Assembly: GCA_033439765.1 (NCBI GenBank)
Contig: JAULSN010000002.1
Coordinates: 3,658,001-3,722,000, forward strand
Length of the DNA stretch: 64,000 bases
Source: Lasiosphaeria ovina
Taxonomy: Eukaryota; Ascomycota; Sordariomycetes; Sordariales; Lasiosphaeriaceae
Direction of reading: 5' to 3'
The notes below the pieces were generated by a model. The model was not told the DNA's origin and did no database searches. It saw nothing but the letters and a program-made list of their open reading frames with translations. Of the stretch, positions 32,466-43,846 are shown piece after piece (position 1 is the first letter of the stretch; every line of letters starts with the position of its first letter). The translations under genes were made by a program, and so were the position numbers.

Positions 32466-35189
32466 ATGGAACTACAGACCCAGAGTGCCCCTCCAACATC
32501 TCAAACCAACGAGGCCACAGGCGCAGCCCCCCCGTCGCCACAAACACCGACCTCAACATCTGTGCCAGCCCTCCGGTTTCCAAAACCCCAAGGCAACAAA
32601 TATCTTGCCAACTGGGTTTCTAACAGCTCGCCCGACATTAAGCAGCCGCCCAACATGTCGGACACGGGCAACTTGGCCGATTCGGCTTATGAAATCATCA
32701 ACGGCACTGACAGCGAGAGCCAGAGCCAAGATGGCCGGCTTACCGAGTCTACCGGCTCGCTCGAGGTGTCCCGCCCCGAGGATGTGCAAAGCCTCGACGG
32801 ATCCGAGACCCACTACGATACTGACAGCGACACGGACGAGGATTCAGATCATTCCTCCCATGCGTCCTCTATCAGATATGCCGATCAATCCCTCGAGAAT
32901 CCCTCAACGCAGCTTCCCGCCAACAGTCTCCGGTTCGCTTCTCCCTCAGCCTCTGAGCAGCTCCCGCATGTCTCTCACTCCATCGAGTTCCAAGAGGGAG
33001 ACGAAGACCGGCTGGCTGCTATGGACAAGATCTCAGTTAAGCATACCACTCACGAATTCACGGCAGAGAAGTCCGCCACCATAGCGGAACAGCTCGGCAT
33101 GCAGGAAGCCCCGAGACGCCTGGTCGCAACGATTCGGCAGACCATGTCTCAGGCTTACCTCTCAACGAACGACCCGCTGCGCGTTCTCTATGTCGGCCGC
33201 GCGGAAGCCCAGAGGGGCATCGTCCTCAAGGTCTCCAGCGCCATTTGGGCCTCGCCAAAGAACGACGCCAAGGATGAGGATCACTTTAGCAGACACCGTG
33301 AAGGCGTTTATAATATTGTGCCCATCTCTTCTTTCGGGCCTACACCCGAACTGGACCTGATGGAAGCTTCTCATTATCAAATCAAAGTTGAACACTGCAC
33401 ATCGGCTTCGGTACTCGAATATCCCAAGCCATCATCTCCCGAGCGCAGTGTGTACTCGATCACTGTCGAACACGACAATACATATTACTCCCACAACAGC
33501 CGTAACGGTCCAGTGGTTCAGCCAAGATGGGCTCTGCCGCATATCGCAATCTTCTACTGCTCCGATGACGCAGACGAACAAGAGGAGAAGACGCGAGATG
33601 CAGTATGGATGTTTTTGCGTCGACACAACATCCCCTCGATTTTCATCACCGAGTCCGAGGCTTTCGGGAAGCTCGCTTCTCCCCGCTGGGACGAGCTTGT
33701 GGATGAGCATGCGGTTCACCTCTGCCTCGAGTCTCGGGATCCTGAGCGGCCCATCACTCCTCGACGCCTTCCTATCGACTTTCCCTCGTTCCTCAACATT
33801 GATGCGCGGCAGATGAATCGCAACTTCTCCTACTTGACTGGCTTGTCTGACTCGGCTGAGAGAGTGACTGCATTAAAGGTCGAGGCTGAGCCGAGCAAGT
33901 CAGCGCCCGGGATGAAGAAATACAACCGATGGACTTCGAGACCATCTGGAGCTCAGATCCTTGAGAGCATGGGGCGCAACAAGCTGTTTTTTGCCTTGGC
34001 AATTCCGATGCTCATGGCCTTTATCATGCCGCTCTTTGCCGGCTTGTTTTCGAACTCCTTGTCACTGGGAACAAGCTCGCCAATTTCTACCTCCTTGGCA
34101 TCCGGTATTCTCGACACCCCTCAAGCGACTCCCCCGGCCCGTTTGACTACCACGACAAGGGCAGCAACAACTTCTACAACAACTGTTGTAATCAACGTCA
34201 CGTCGACCAAAACCATCCAGCTCAGTCACGTGCGGCCATCAGCTAGCACCTTGGCCTCGGCGTTGTCTTTCGCTGGATTTCTCTCTGACAAGCCGTCAGA
34301 GAAACCATCTGGGCCCGCCGTTGAGCCCGAAGAAAAGAAGACGGTCTGTTCCGTGCGCATTTCTGGCCAGAACGAGATCTTGGTGACGATTCCTTCTGGT
34401 AACAAGGCAGGGTGGCTCGCCAAGGGCGCGATTGATATTGACGTATTCCGCGGAGACAAGCCGGTTAAGACCAAGCTTTCTTCCGTTGACGAAGGAATTG
34501 TTGCCGAGCTCAAACCAGCCGACGCATATGGCGTGCTTAATGTCTCGGTTATCACGACACGAAAGCCCAAGATCAACGAGACCTTTGGAGTCGACTTCGG
34601 GAAGCCTGTTGTGGCTGAGGTTATCGAGGCAAGTCTGCATATTCTACAGGATTTGGCCAAGATGGTCTCTGCCACTGCCGATGAAACCGTACATCTTGTG
34701 GAAGAGATGTACGTCCCCGCTGCGGCCGGTCTTGCAAAGCTACGTGGCGATACAACCTCAGCCCTGAAGCATGGCGTTAAGGCTGCCCAGAGTCACTATT
34801 CAGAGACAGTAAGCCGGGTTAAGCATTCGATGGGACCTAACGAAATGACTCAGTACATCAAGCACACCAAGGAGCATATCTCTCGTCAGCTCAAGTCTGT
34901 CGACAAGATTCGCGAAAACTCTATCCTTCAAGCCCAAATTGCTTCCAAGCTGTGGTGGCTAAAGGTGCAAGGGAAGACGGACGAATATGCCGAGTACCAG
35001 CGCAGTGCATCTCACTTTCTCGAGATGAAGCACGCAGAGCTGGTTCAGACCCAGAGAGGGCCAAAGAAAGAGGCGCCCAAAGAATCATGGGCACTTTTCG
35101 GCAAGCGACAAGGCCGTCAGTGCAAGAAAGACGCTAAAGCGCGACAGGGCACAAAAGACAGCCGGTGGAAGAAGATGGTTAAGGGGTGA
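32466..35189 (+). CDS. Unrecognised single-pass membrane protein (907 aa)
   Basis: An intronless frame. ATG 32466 (MELQTQSAPP) is taken because the frame upstream has only non-ATG starts; ATG 32655 (MSDTGNLADSAYEII) is a second possibility. Residues 1-190 are disordered and acidic (SETHYDTDSDTDEDSD) and include YEII at 75-78 with an Asp two residues before, resembling an Atg8-interacting motif. Residues about 215-480 look folded, with LRVLYVGRAEAQRGIVLKVS and LPHIAIFYCSDDADEQEEK, followed by WMFLRRHNIPSIFITESEAF. One hydrophobic segment spans about 507-528 (LFFALAIPMLMAFIMPLFAG). After a Ser/Thr-rich linker, about 630-740 reads like a beta-rich domain (VCSVRISGQNEILVTIPSG), and 750-870 is helical with amphipathic stretches. 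The end is very basic (KKDAKARQG...RWKKMVKG). I do not recognise the family; it looks like a conserved fungal protein of an internal membrane. Confidence 0.85.
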   Translation: MELQTQSAPPTSQTNEATGAAPPSPQTPTSTSVPALRFPKPQGNKYLANWVSNSSPDIKQPPNMSDTGNLADSAYEIINGTDSESQSQDGRLTESTGSLEVSRPEDVQSLDGSETHYDTDSDTDEDSDHSSHASSIRYADQSLENPSTQLPANSLRFASPSASEQLPHVSHSIEFQEGDEDRLAAMDKISVKHTTHEFTAEKSATIAEQLGMQEAPRRLVATIRQTMSQAYLSTNDPLRVLYVGRAEAQRGIVLKVSSAIWASPKNDAKDEDHFSRHREGVYNIVPISSFGPTPELDLMEASHYQIKVEHCTSASVLEYPKPSSPERSVYSITVEHDNTYYSHNSRNGPVVQPRWALPHIAIFYCSDDADEQEEKTRDAVWMFLRRHNIPSIFITESEAFGKLASPRWDELVDEHAVHLCLESRDPERPITPRRLPIDFPSFLNIDARQMNRNFSYLTGLSDSAERVTALKVEAEPSKSAPGMKKYNRWTSRPSGAQILESMGRNKLFFALAIPMLMAFIMPLFAGLFSNSLSLGTSSPISTSLASGILDTPQATPPARLTTTTRAATTSTTTVVINVTSTKTIQLSHVRPSASTLASALSFAGFLSDKPSEKPSGPAVEPEEKKTVCSVRISGQNEILVTIPSGNKAGWLAKGAIDIDVFRGDKPVKTKLSSVDEGIVAELKPADAYGVLNVSVITTRKPKINETFGVDFGKPVVAEVIEASLHILQDLAKMVSATADETVHLVEEMYVPAAAGLAKLRGDTTSALKHGVKAAQSHYSETVSRVKHSMGPNEMTQYIKHTKEHISRQLKSVDKIRENSILQAQIASKLWWLKVQGKTDEYAEYQRSASHFLEMKHAELVQTQRGPKKEAPKESWALFGKRQGRQCKKDAKARQGTKDSRWKKMVKG

Positions 35190-36880
35190 GGTTTCTTTCC
35201 TGTCCTTTATATGGAGTAATTCTTTTCGGCGGACGGATAATGGACGGTAAACGGATTGACCTACCATTCTCGGATGGAGGCTGGGTATCTGGACTGGAGT
35301 TGCGCGGTTTTTGCACTTTATTTGCTCAGTTAAGGATGCATCTATTTCTTTATTCGGTTAGGGGCCGTAATCTTCACTCTGACTACGCTCCCCTTAACTT
35401 CTAGCATTTTGATCATGTTATTCTAGGCAAGCCCAGCTGATTTGTTTGTGCCGGGATACCTAGATGCCGGAGAGGGTGTTACGATACACGTTTTGCATTG
35501 TGAGGGCAGTAGGTAGTTTGGTAAGAGGGCGGTTGACGTCTCATTCGAGACGGAGGGCACGCGGGCATTCATGCTCGAGGGCCCGGACTCCAGCTCTTAT
35601 ACATACACATCTATACACAACTCACTACCTCTCCTTATTTCACAGGCTGGATCCGTGATGTATCGCCGTGTTTGTATGCGCAGAAGCTAGTCAGGCAACC
35701 CCGGCGTCACAACCCCAGTAGGTTGTCCAGGTCGGACTTGAAAGTGAGGTAGGCACGTGTTTGCCTTGTAGGGTGAGTTCTAAATGTTTAGATGGCTGCC
35801 AGATATGGATTCGATGCCCATGGGTTGATCTGATTATGGTAAAGGATTCCTGACATAAGTACCTGGGGTAGGTACCTCCCAGGTTTTCTCATTTCCCTAG
35901 GCCCGAAATAAACGAGAAGTCCCTGTGTGCCTACTTACCTGGTAGCCATTCCAAGAACGCCATAACTCCAAGTGCTAACCCCAAACCAAGGCAGGCTTCG
36001 CAGGTATCTCCATGCCCTTCGAGAAAAGAAGGAAGGTTCTTCGGGTCTTGGTACGTAAGACAGGGGAGCTCGGGTTTCAGCTGCTATTCCATGGCCACAC
36101 AGTTGATTATCAGTATGGTCATCGAGCTGATAAACACCTATCTATATAACCCGTAGATTGGACCAATCTAGCTGTACCATTCAATTTTCCTCTCTTTTCT
36201 TTAGTTCGAGCTGGAGTTGAGAGGGATGGCTTCATCAAAAACCCTAACCCCTACGAAGTTGACTCACCGCCTGCCTGAAATGGTTGCCTATGTACATACG
36301 TATAATCCGTATCTTAGCGTAATATACGGATACGTCGGTAACGGCCCCCTTAACCCCGCCAACTGAAGTGCGGCCCCGCGCACCCTCACGTCAAGAATTA
36401 CCGGTACGTACACGTAGCGGGGGCAGCCCAATCTTTGTATCGAGACACTTGCGCTTGCGACCCAATCAAGCTCTGCAACCCTGCCAAATCTCGTGGATTC
36501 CGTTTGTTGATTTTTGGGAGTGAGGGGCAGCACTTAATTTTTGGCCCTTCCACCACCACCAACTACTTCTCTTAGCTCACCACGAACAATCCCAGAGACC
36601 ACCAAGACAGTCTTATCAAGCGGCTCTCGACCTGTCGCCCAACAGCTTGCAATATTAGGTACGTCTGTTTTCTTTCCCTTGCCGAACTGCACGCAGCATA
36701 TCCAAACTGCCCCTCGCTTGGACCCCGCTTTGGTCTCTGAGCCTGAGCACATGGCGGGGGTGCCGGCGCTGGTGGCTGACGGCTGCTGCCGGCAACGCAT
36801 GCGATGTTGAGAACCAGGGAGCTGACGCGCACTCTCAACTTGGACAGTATCTAGACAGCTTCATCCAAGACAACGCAAAT
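35190..36880. other. Intergenic region upstream of RanBP1
   Basis: About 1.7 kb without a supported gene. GGTACC/ACCTGGGGTAGG-like motifs cluster at 35865-35885. The part next to RanBP1 contains a likely 5' UTR intron, given separately. Confidence 0.5.
36659..36847 (+). other. Possible intron in the 5' leader of RanBP1
   Basis: A strong donor GTACGT at 36659 is followed by a CTGAC branch-like site near 36822 and acceptors TTGGACAG (to 36847), TATCTAG or ACAG just upstream of the ATG at 36881. Splicing would remove the upstream ATGs in 36751-36810. No transcript evidence is available here. Confidence 0.35.
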
Positions 36881-37996
36881 ATGTCTGCCGAAAACGTCGA
36901 GAAGCCGATCGAGGAGGTCAAGCCCGAGGCCCCCAAGGAGGTATGTAACGACTCCATCGCCGTATTTCACACATGCTATCGCTTCGGGCCTGCTATCTTC
37001 GCAAGCGACCTCGGAACTCTTGAGCTTCGGTTTGCGACGTGGGGTTTCTGGCAGCTCGCTTGATTTGCGCTTCATTACCTCTATCCCCTTCGTCTGGAAA
37101 TCCTAGCACCCAAGCTGACATGCTCGATTTGTACGATCGTAGTCTACTCCTCCGGTCACCAGCTCGTCCGTATTCTCCATGTTCGGTGGCGGCGCCAAGA
37201 AGGACAAGAAGGAGACCGAGGAGGACCGTGGCGATAACTCGGGCAGCGCAAAAGCCCAGCGCGAGGCCGCCGCTGCCGCCGCCGCCGCCTCCAAGGGAGG
37301 TGACGATGTGAGCTGAACAAGCCCTGAAGCCCAGAGGGGCGGTTATTTCAGTTGCTGATATGTACTTTGGCAGGACGACCAAGCCCCCGAGTCCGAGGAT
37401 ATCCACTTCGAGCCCGTTATCCATCTGACCGAGAAGGTGGAGGTCAAGACCAACGAGGAGTTGGAGGAACAACTCTTCAAGATGCGTGCCAAGCTCTTCA
37501 AGTTTGTCTCGGAGACCAAGGAATGGAAAGAGCGCGGTACTGGCGATATCCGCCTCCTTAAGCATCGCGAGAACGGCAAGACCAGATTGGTTATGCGTCG
37601 GGATAAGACTCTCAAGGTCTGTGCCAACCATTACAGTAAGGAACCCCCCCACCCGGTGTACATTTGTCGTGGGTTTAGCTACTTACGCGCAATACCACAA
37701 CAGTCGTACCCGAGATGAAGCTCTCTCCCAACGTTGGTTCGGACCGCAGCTGGGTTTGGAATGCCGCTGCCGATGTCAGCGAAGGAGAGCCCGAGGCTGT
37801 CACGCTTGCCATCCGATTTGCCAACTCGGAGAACGCCAACTTGTTCAAAGATGCTTTCCTCAAGGCTCAGAAGGACAATACCGCTCTCTTTGGGGCGGCG
37901 GAATCTACGGAGAAGAAGGAGGAGGCTGCCGAGCCGGCCAAGGAGGAGACCGCTGAGCCAGCCAAGGAGGAGGAGCCTAAGGCTGAGTCGTCCTAA
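36881..37996 (+). CDS. yrb1: Ran-binding protein 1 (RanBP1/Yrb1-like, 259 aa)
   Basis: Four exons: 36881-36940, 37143-37307, 37374-37635 and 37704-37996, phases consistent. The start is [20 protein letters not shown]; exon 2 supplies a linker with [16 protein letters not shown] and a poly-Ala run. The Ran-binding domain follows from about residue 80 to 205: [80 protein letters not shown] and [17 protein letters not shown]. An acidic [13 protein letters not shown] tail ends the protein. RanBP1 is a cytosolic cofactor that binds Ran-GTP and helps RanGAP hydrolyse it, releasing export and import complexes. Length and domain order fit. NUP2-type nucleoporins also carry this domain but are much larger. 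Confidence 0.95.
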
Positions 37997-39670
37997 ATAA
38001 AGTTGGAACTTTCGCTTGTTTATGAAGAGAGAGCCCAGGAAACAGGCATGCAGCGCCTTCTAAGCACCTACACCATATATCACAGCGGAGATAGACGTGA
38101 ACGATGAGGACAATGGATGAACGGGCAGATGGATGAACTGGCGGATGGACGGACACATGGATATGAAGCGTGGCTCTTGCAGCCAAGGCGTTGAGCAAAC
38201 GCTTGTCGTCTTCATTTTTGGAAGACACGACCGAACACTAGCAGTAGTTGTAGATAGACTAAATATCATAAGTCTCCCCCAATCTCTGGTCTCGTATTTT
38301 TGCGCGGAAGATGAACTGTTTTCGTTGAACGTGCGGCTGGATTCACTCATGAGTACTAAGCGTTATTGTTCTTATTTTGAACTTCAAATGAGAATGCCGT
38401 TTCAAGTAAGGCAAACAAGCCTAGAATCACAGTTGGATGAGACGTGGCAGAGAAACGTTTGTGCGGGTGAAGGAAACGATTTTGGAAGAGGGAAAGGATT
38501 CTTCTCGAAGAGGCAGCGATTTCTAACCGTTTCTTATTTGCCCTTTCCCTTACTCAGTCGAAGTTGTTCTTTTTCTTAATTAGTTGAAGTCGTTTGCCTG
38601 AACAAAGCGCGTTGAGTTGTAAATGAGCGGGTTTTATGTGCTTAAACTGTATGCGGTATTCTGGCTGAGACAGGTCAAAGTGAACTTATTCCGATACGAA
38701 AGTGAAAAGTTGAATGCCCTCGCTTTTGAAGCACAGTGTGCACAGTGCGCAATGACGGAGTTCTTCTTTCTGCTGTTTATTTCGCCAGCAGCAGTGCACT
38801 GGAAGACTGAAATATAGACCTCGTCACCTAATCTTCCACTACTTCAACCTCTTCTACTTCTTCTTCTTTCCTGAAAATCGAGAAATACGTCCACCGCTTC
38901 TGGCTTGCTAGAGCTCCTACAGCTTCGACGCCACCAAACACGCAACATCGGATAAATCCCGGCTACGCCGCCCTTGCCGCGACGCGGTTCCTCCCTTGCC
39001 TTTGGTTGCTGCGCCACATAGGCTAAATTACGTTACATTGAACGCGTGCACGGACAACCAGAAGCTATGGCGCGCTCCAGCCACAACGCGGCGGCACGAG
39101 CGTCTGCTGGAGGTACGTGCAGAACCCTGGTCAATCCGTCGATGAACAAGTTGTCTTTGTGCCGCGGTACCCATAACTTCATAACCTTCGGACGACCATG
39201 CTTGTCTCTACGATTCAATAGCTTTTCTCCCCGCCGGCCACATCACGCCCCCTCTACCCTACCGATCTCCCAGCTCCCAGATCCTAGCTCAAAATCCCCC
39301 GCGCCGCGCGCTACTTCGCTCAATCTATCTACTATATCATATCACGTCTCCCAGAACACACACACACGCACACGCCATCTGCTATATTTGCTATCATACG
39401 GGGGGACGGCGCTTTCCATACGCTACCGCTGTGCGTTCCAATTCCCATGTTTCATTGCTCCCACTGCCTCCCCTGCGACACCTCCCACCTTCCCCATTCC
39501 CTGCCTTTAAATCGATCTAGCTCCATGTGTATCGCCTTGCGGCGCGTGGCGCGTCTTGATTGACACGCCCTCTCTATCCAGGAGAGGCCCCAGTCCAGGA
39601 AGGCATCGTTGTCAAAGCCGCCCGAAAGTCCGCGCGCATTACCGCTAAAAACACCAGAAAGGGTGCCGCC
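37997..39670. other. Intergenic region and leader of the Taf14 gene
   Basis: Contains the RanBP1 3' UTR, an imperfect GATGGA-type repeat near 38100-38165, and, from 39067, a stretch that may code an alternative N-terminus of Taf14 (separate entry). No other gene is supported. Confidence 0.5.
39067..39670 (+). other. Possible alternative first coding exons of Taf14
   Basis: ATG 39067 starts a frame of 46 bases ending at a strong donor (G|GTACGT, 39113). An acceptor at 39581 (CTATCCAG) would join it in phase 1 to 39582-39670, which is open and in frame with the Taf14 ATG at 39671. The product would add 46 residues rich in Lys, Arg and Ala (VVKAARKSARITAKNTRKGA) before MIVDRKIKVV. Frame agreement across a 469-bp intron has a one-in-three chance, so this is only suggestive; it may be a 5' UTR intron instead. 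Confidence 0.4.
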
Positions 39671-40844
39671 ATGATTGTCGACGTAAGTTACCCGACCCCT
39701 GCGGTGTGCGAGCCGAGCTCGCGTTGGAGAGGAAGAGGCGGTCATGTCAGGCGGGACGGAGGCATGGACTCGCCACTCTTGTAGTACCGTGGTTGCTAAT
39801 TCGAATCGCAATCATCTAGCGCAAGATCAAGGTTGTTACGGAGCAGCACAATATGTACGTGTCATGTCAAGATTAAGGCGATGTGGCAGAGGGGGGGGGG
39901 GGGCATTCAATTCTTGAATTTCTGGGACACCCGGCTGACCTTGGGGGTTTCTTTTACAGTGACAAGCCTGCTGTCAATGAGGGCTTTCCCATGAAAGAGT
40001 GGACCGTCGAGATCTATATCCTCGATCAAGATGAAAAGGAGAAGCCAGCCAAATGCTTCACCAAGGTGGTTTACCACCTCCACCCGTCCTTCGATAACCC
40101 GGATCAGAGTACGATGACACCCCTTAAACTTTGGGGTAGAAAAGAGGAAAACAACTAGGTGGCTGACACTGATGCATAGCCTTCCTGGATCCCCCGTTCC
40201 GTTGCCGAAATGAGGGCTGGGGAGAGTTTGAGATGACCATTGACATGTTCACCACCGAGAAGGGCGGGAAAACGTCGATCCAGCATGATCTGAACTTTAT
40301 GGCCTCGACTTATAACAACATCCACAACGTGTCATTCAAGAACCCGTCGCAGGCGTTGCAGCAGATTCTCCGCGAGACCGGCCCGTTGCCCTCGGATGAG
40401 GAGCGCAAGCTCAAGAAGGCTGACGGCGGTAAAAAGAAGAAGACGTTTGACGTGGAGAAAATGGCCGATGGCTTGGTCAAGCTCTCTGAGGAAGACCTCC
40501 TGCAGGTCATCCAGATGATCCACGATAACAAGGATGATGCCACGTATATCCAAAACAATATTGATGGTGCGTTACCTCCTATTCTCAACTTTTTTCCTTG
40601 CCACGTTTGCAGGAACAAAGTGGTGGCCATAAATTTTCCTTCTTTTTCTTTGGTACTAATATGGAGAGGTTATATAGCTGGCGAGTTCTCGGTCGATCTA
40701 TATACGCTTCCAGACAGTTTGATGAAGATGCTGTGGGACTTTTTGGTAAGTGATGCAAAGCGCCCCGGCTCTATTCAAATGGGGGGTTTTCCTCTTAGCT
40801 TGTCTGACTCTGGTGTACAGGTCAAGGCATCGGTCATCTCCTAA
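39671..40844 (+). CDS. taf14: Taf14-like YEATS-domain transcription factor subunit (224 aa)
   Basis: Six exons: 39671-39682, 39820-39854, 39960-40108, 40180-40566, 40678-40745 and 40821-40844, phases consistent. The YEATS domain spans residues 1 to about 125: RKIKVVTEQHNIDKPAVNEG, FPMKEWTVEIYILDQD, VVYHLHPSFDNPDQ, PPFRCRNEGWGEFEM and HDLNFMA. YEATS domains read acylated histone H3. A lysine-rich linker (KKADGGKKKKTFDV) precedes an ET-like C-terminal domain (VKLSEEDLLQVIQMIHDNKD to SLMKMLWDFLVKASVIS) that recruits short motifs from partner proteins. Taf14 is shared by TFIID, TFIIF, NuA3, INO80 and SWI/SNF complexes in the nucleus. Yaf9 and Sas5 also have YEATS domains but lack this ET-like end. 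A run of 13 G lies in intron 2 (39891-39903). Confidence 0.92.
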
Positions 40845-43543
40845 ACGTGTCGAAGGAAAGACGGACGACTTTTTTCTTTTCTTTTCGTCACCGATCATAT
40901 CCTGAAATGTTTTCAAGAGAAATGAGAGACAACGAGGGAAAGGAGAAACAAACAGGGTTCGTGAATCACATTCACGTTTGTCGTTATCTGCATTGCAATG
41001 GCGTCAGGAAATGGTGGCAGGGGGGGAGGGCATACTAAAAAGAAAACAATCTGGAGAGCTCGGCCCAGCTTCTTGCACGACGTGGCTCCCGTCGGGAAAG
41101 CAGCACTCCCTTGACTGACTTTATTGGCTTCTTTCGGGGGGGTTGGGGATATCTGACAAACACTCAGTCCTCTGAACGACTCAAACCGACCTTTTTTTCT
41201 TGTCTTCCGGGACAGTCATTCTTGAAGGGCGTGGCGTCGGGGATTTTTGAGAGAAGGGGAAGGACATCCTTTCTTTTAGACCTGACATAGACGACCGATG
41301 GGAATGGTTTCTGGACTGTTGGTTTGATCGTAGGGGGTTGGGTTGATATTCTTTCCACTGGTTTTTTATATTATTGTCTGCCTTACGTTGCTTTGGTGTG
41401 GGGTTCCCCTTCTTTTCCGGCTTTGGGAGGTTGCTTCATTTTTTCTTTCCCTCCCCCTTCCTTGTCCTTTTACCGCGATCAAGCATGGCAAGAATAAGAA
41501 AGCCTGCATAGGGCGTTCTAGCAGTGGAAGAGGCGATGATTTCTCGTCCTGCTTATTCAATAGCGTTGTCTAGCGAAACACAGACGGCAGTTTTTGAGAG
41601 ACACGGCAAATCTGGGGCATTACCACACTCTGTTTTTCCGCTCAATTTTCTTCACCATCTCTGCATCTGGCAGCAAGAGGTAGAGCACCTTGTATGTACA
41701 GGACCGCGGCCGTGTAGTAGGGCATTATAGCGGGATAATGAACGCCGCCACGAGTTGGCGAGCAATACACAGTAGTACTCTGACTTGATTGCTGCCTTTT
41801 TGCAAGCTGAGAACTTGCCTCTTTGGGACCGAATGCGCGGTTTTGATTCGAGCCCTTGTCACTGGCGGCGGCGGTAGCGTGCAAATTCCAAAGTTAGGTG
41901 AGAGCGAATACGCCTCGCCGCCGACCCCCGCTGCCCCGGAGCGGCCGACATGACAATGTGTATTGTTTGGAAACACGGAAAACAGGTTTCGTTCACTAGC
42001 TCACCGCCATGTGACCGAAACGGGTATCTAGTGAATTTTGTAATTCTCGAAAAGAAAAAAAATAGAGGATATGGATTACTACTTCCGGCCGGACGATGGA
42101 ACGACAAGAGGAGTTCCTGCGGAGCCGCGTGACCTGGTAATCGCGTAGGCTACGGCGCAGGACGGTGTCATTTTCCATCGTCTGATCTCTGATCGGATCT
42201 GATCTGGTTCGCCATTCGTCGCTCTACAGGAATCCAGCGAAAGAGCGGTCCCGCCTCACCTACCTTACCTACCTTGGGTTCCTACCTACACCGTACCTTA
42301 ACCGAGACACCGAGGTGTGCGCGGGCACTGAGGAACTGAAGCTTAGAAATGCTTGTAATTAGGCGAATCAAAGAAGCTGGTGACCTCCCGCCCCGGATGC
42401 TAGAATGTACCACGGTGTATTAGTATCAAATTCCAACGTGGCACCTTCGGTCAGCAGCTCAAACCAGAGGCCTTTTCTGTCGGGGTCTTTTCAGTCATTA
42501 TCACTGTCGTCCGCCGACGATACAAGAGGGGTTTGCAACCGTTACGCGCCTCGTGCGTCCTATTCGTCCAATTCGGGCCGCGAGGGATTTCCGCTGTGAG
42601 TGGCTGGCTGGCTGGTTCATCTGAAAGCTCGTCTCTGTCTGGGTGGGCTTGCAGCCCGATTGCTTTTTCCGCCAGACAGAGATAGTCGAGGAGGGGTGAC
42701 AAAGACACAACTGCCTGCGCATCAGGTGCAGGCAGGGGAGAGAGGGGAAACGAGAACGAGGACAAAGGAGAGAAAGCCGACGCAAATTGTCCGTCGGGGC
42801 TGCGCTTCTTGCACACACAATCCCATTCTTCCGGCTGTGTTCAAGACCGGGTTTCCTTCCCGAGCTGCTATCTACCTTACTTACTGAAAAGCTCGACTTG
42901 TCAACCCTGCCTTGTCCTGGTATTGATTATACATAACCAAGGACGAATAAAAAGAAAGTGCCTAGGGCGTCGTAATCCCCTCCCGCCAACAATTTACATA
43001 TAATTGTATACGGGAGTGAAAGCAGTTGCATTGAGTCGGGCGTCGAGGCTGCGTGCACTTCTTAGTTGCCGGGGCCATCCCCACGCCGGGCAGCTTCAAG
43101 TTGTTGTCTGAAAGAGCTCGTACATCGCACTGCATCTGCTGCTTCGTGAGTTCCTTTCGCTACTTTCTAGCCTGGCTAATTCAAACAAGGCTCGAGAAGT
43201 GGCACCCAGTTGGCTATTCACTGACTGCTGGCGAGCCGGACAAGAAGAGACAATTCCGCCTCGCCTTCATAGGTCCGTCCTGTTAGGCAGACCACCAGAC
43301 CGGCCTCTTCTTCCGTTGTGTTTCCACAATCCAAATCTCTCTCCTTGCTCGACCCCGCAGTTCCCGTCTCTCTCTCTCTGTCAGTACAGTACCTTACGCA
43401 GCACAGGCTGCCATTGAGCTTGCCAGGCCGGTTGGAAGCGGGTCGCCTGAGCCTACTCGGGACTACCTAGGTTTACATTGCGCCAAAAAGGCCAGGCCTC
43501 GACAGGACCCTCTTTTGCTCTCCATCCTTATGAGTCGTTAAAT

Positions 43544-43566
43544 CCCCCCCCCCCCCCCCCCCCCCC
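43544..43566 (+). repeat. C23 homopolymer
   Basis: A perfect run of 23 C, about 280 bases upstream of the Zn2Cys6 start codon and probably inside its leader or promoter. Homopolymers of this length are sequencing- and replication-unstable, so the exact count may be uncertain. Confidence 0.9.
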
Positions 43567-43768
43567 GAGGCCCCAAACCCACCACAAACCGCGTCCAACC
43601 GCTCTGACAACTCGCGGGGCCCGGCAACCAGACACAAACGGGCGCGCGGCTTTCATCGCATCAAACTGACCAAACACGACCCGGAACCCCAGGCCGAGAA
43701 AGAGAGACGCCGATCTCGCTTCGCTTCGCGCGCGACGCTACGCTGCCTGGCGTGGTGCTGCTGCTACA

Positions 43769-43769
<1 letters not shown>

Positions 43770-43826
<57 letters not shown>
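43770..43826 (+). repeat. (CTG)19 trinucleotide repeat
   Basis: Nineteen perfect CTG units end 20 bases before the ATG of the Zn2Cys6 gene. In that gene's frame the repeat reads as GCT (Ala) and stays open upstream to a TGA at about 43667, but has no ATG, so it is treated as 5' leader. CTG repeats form stable hairpins in RNA. Confidence 0.93.
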
Positions 43827-43827
<1 letters not shown>

Positions 43828-43846
43828 ATTGCCGCTGCTGCCCGTC

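Larger units (their letters stand above)
40845..43846. other. 3-kb region upstream of the Zn2Cys6 regulator
   Basis: No gene is supported. ACCTACCTTACCTACCTTGGG-like motifs cluster at 42258-42300. The end holds a 23-base C-run (43544-43566), preceded by a tiny upstream frame (ATG AGT CGT TAA near 43530), and a (CTG)19 repeat; these form an unusual leader for the gene at 43847. Confidence 0.55.
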
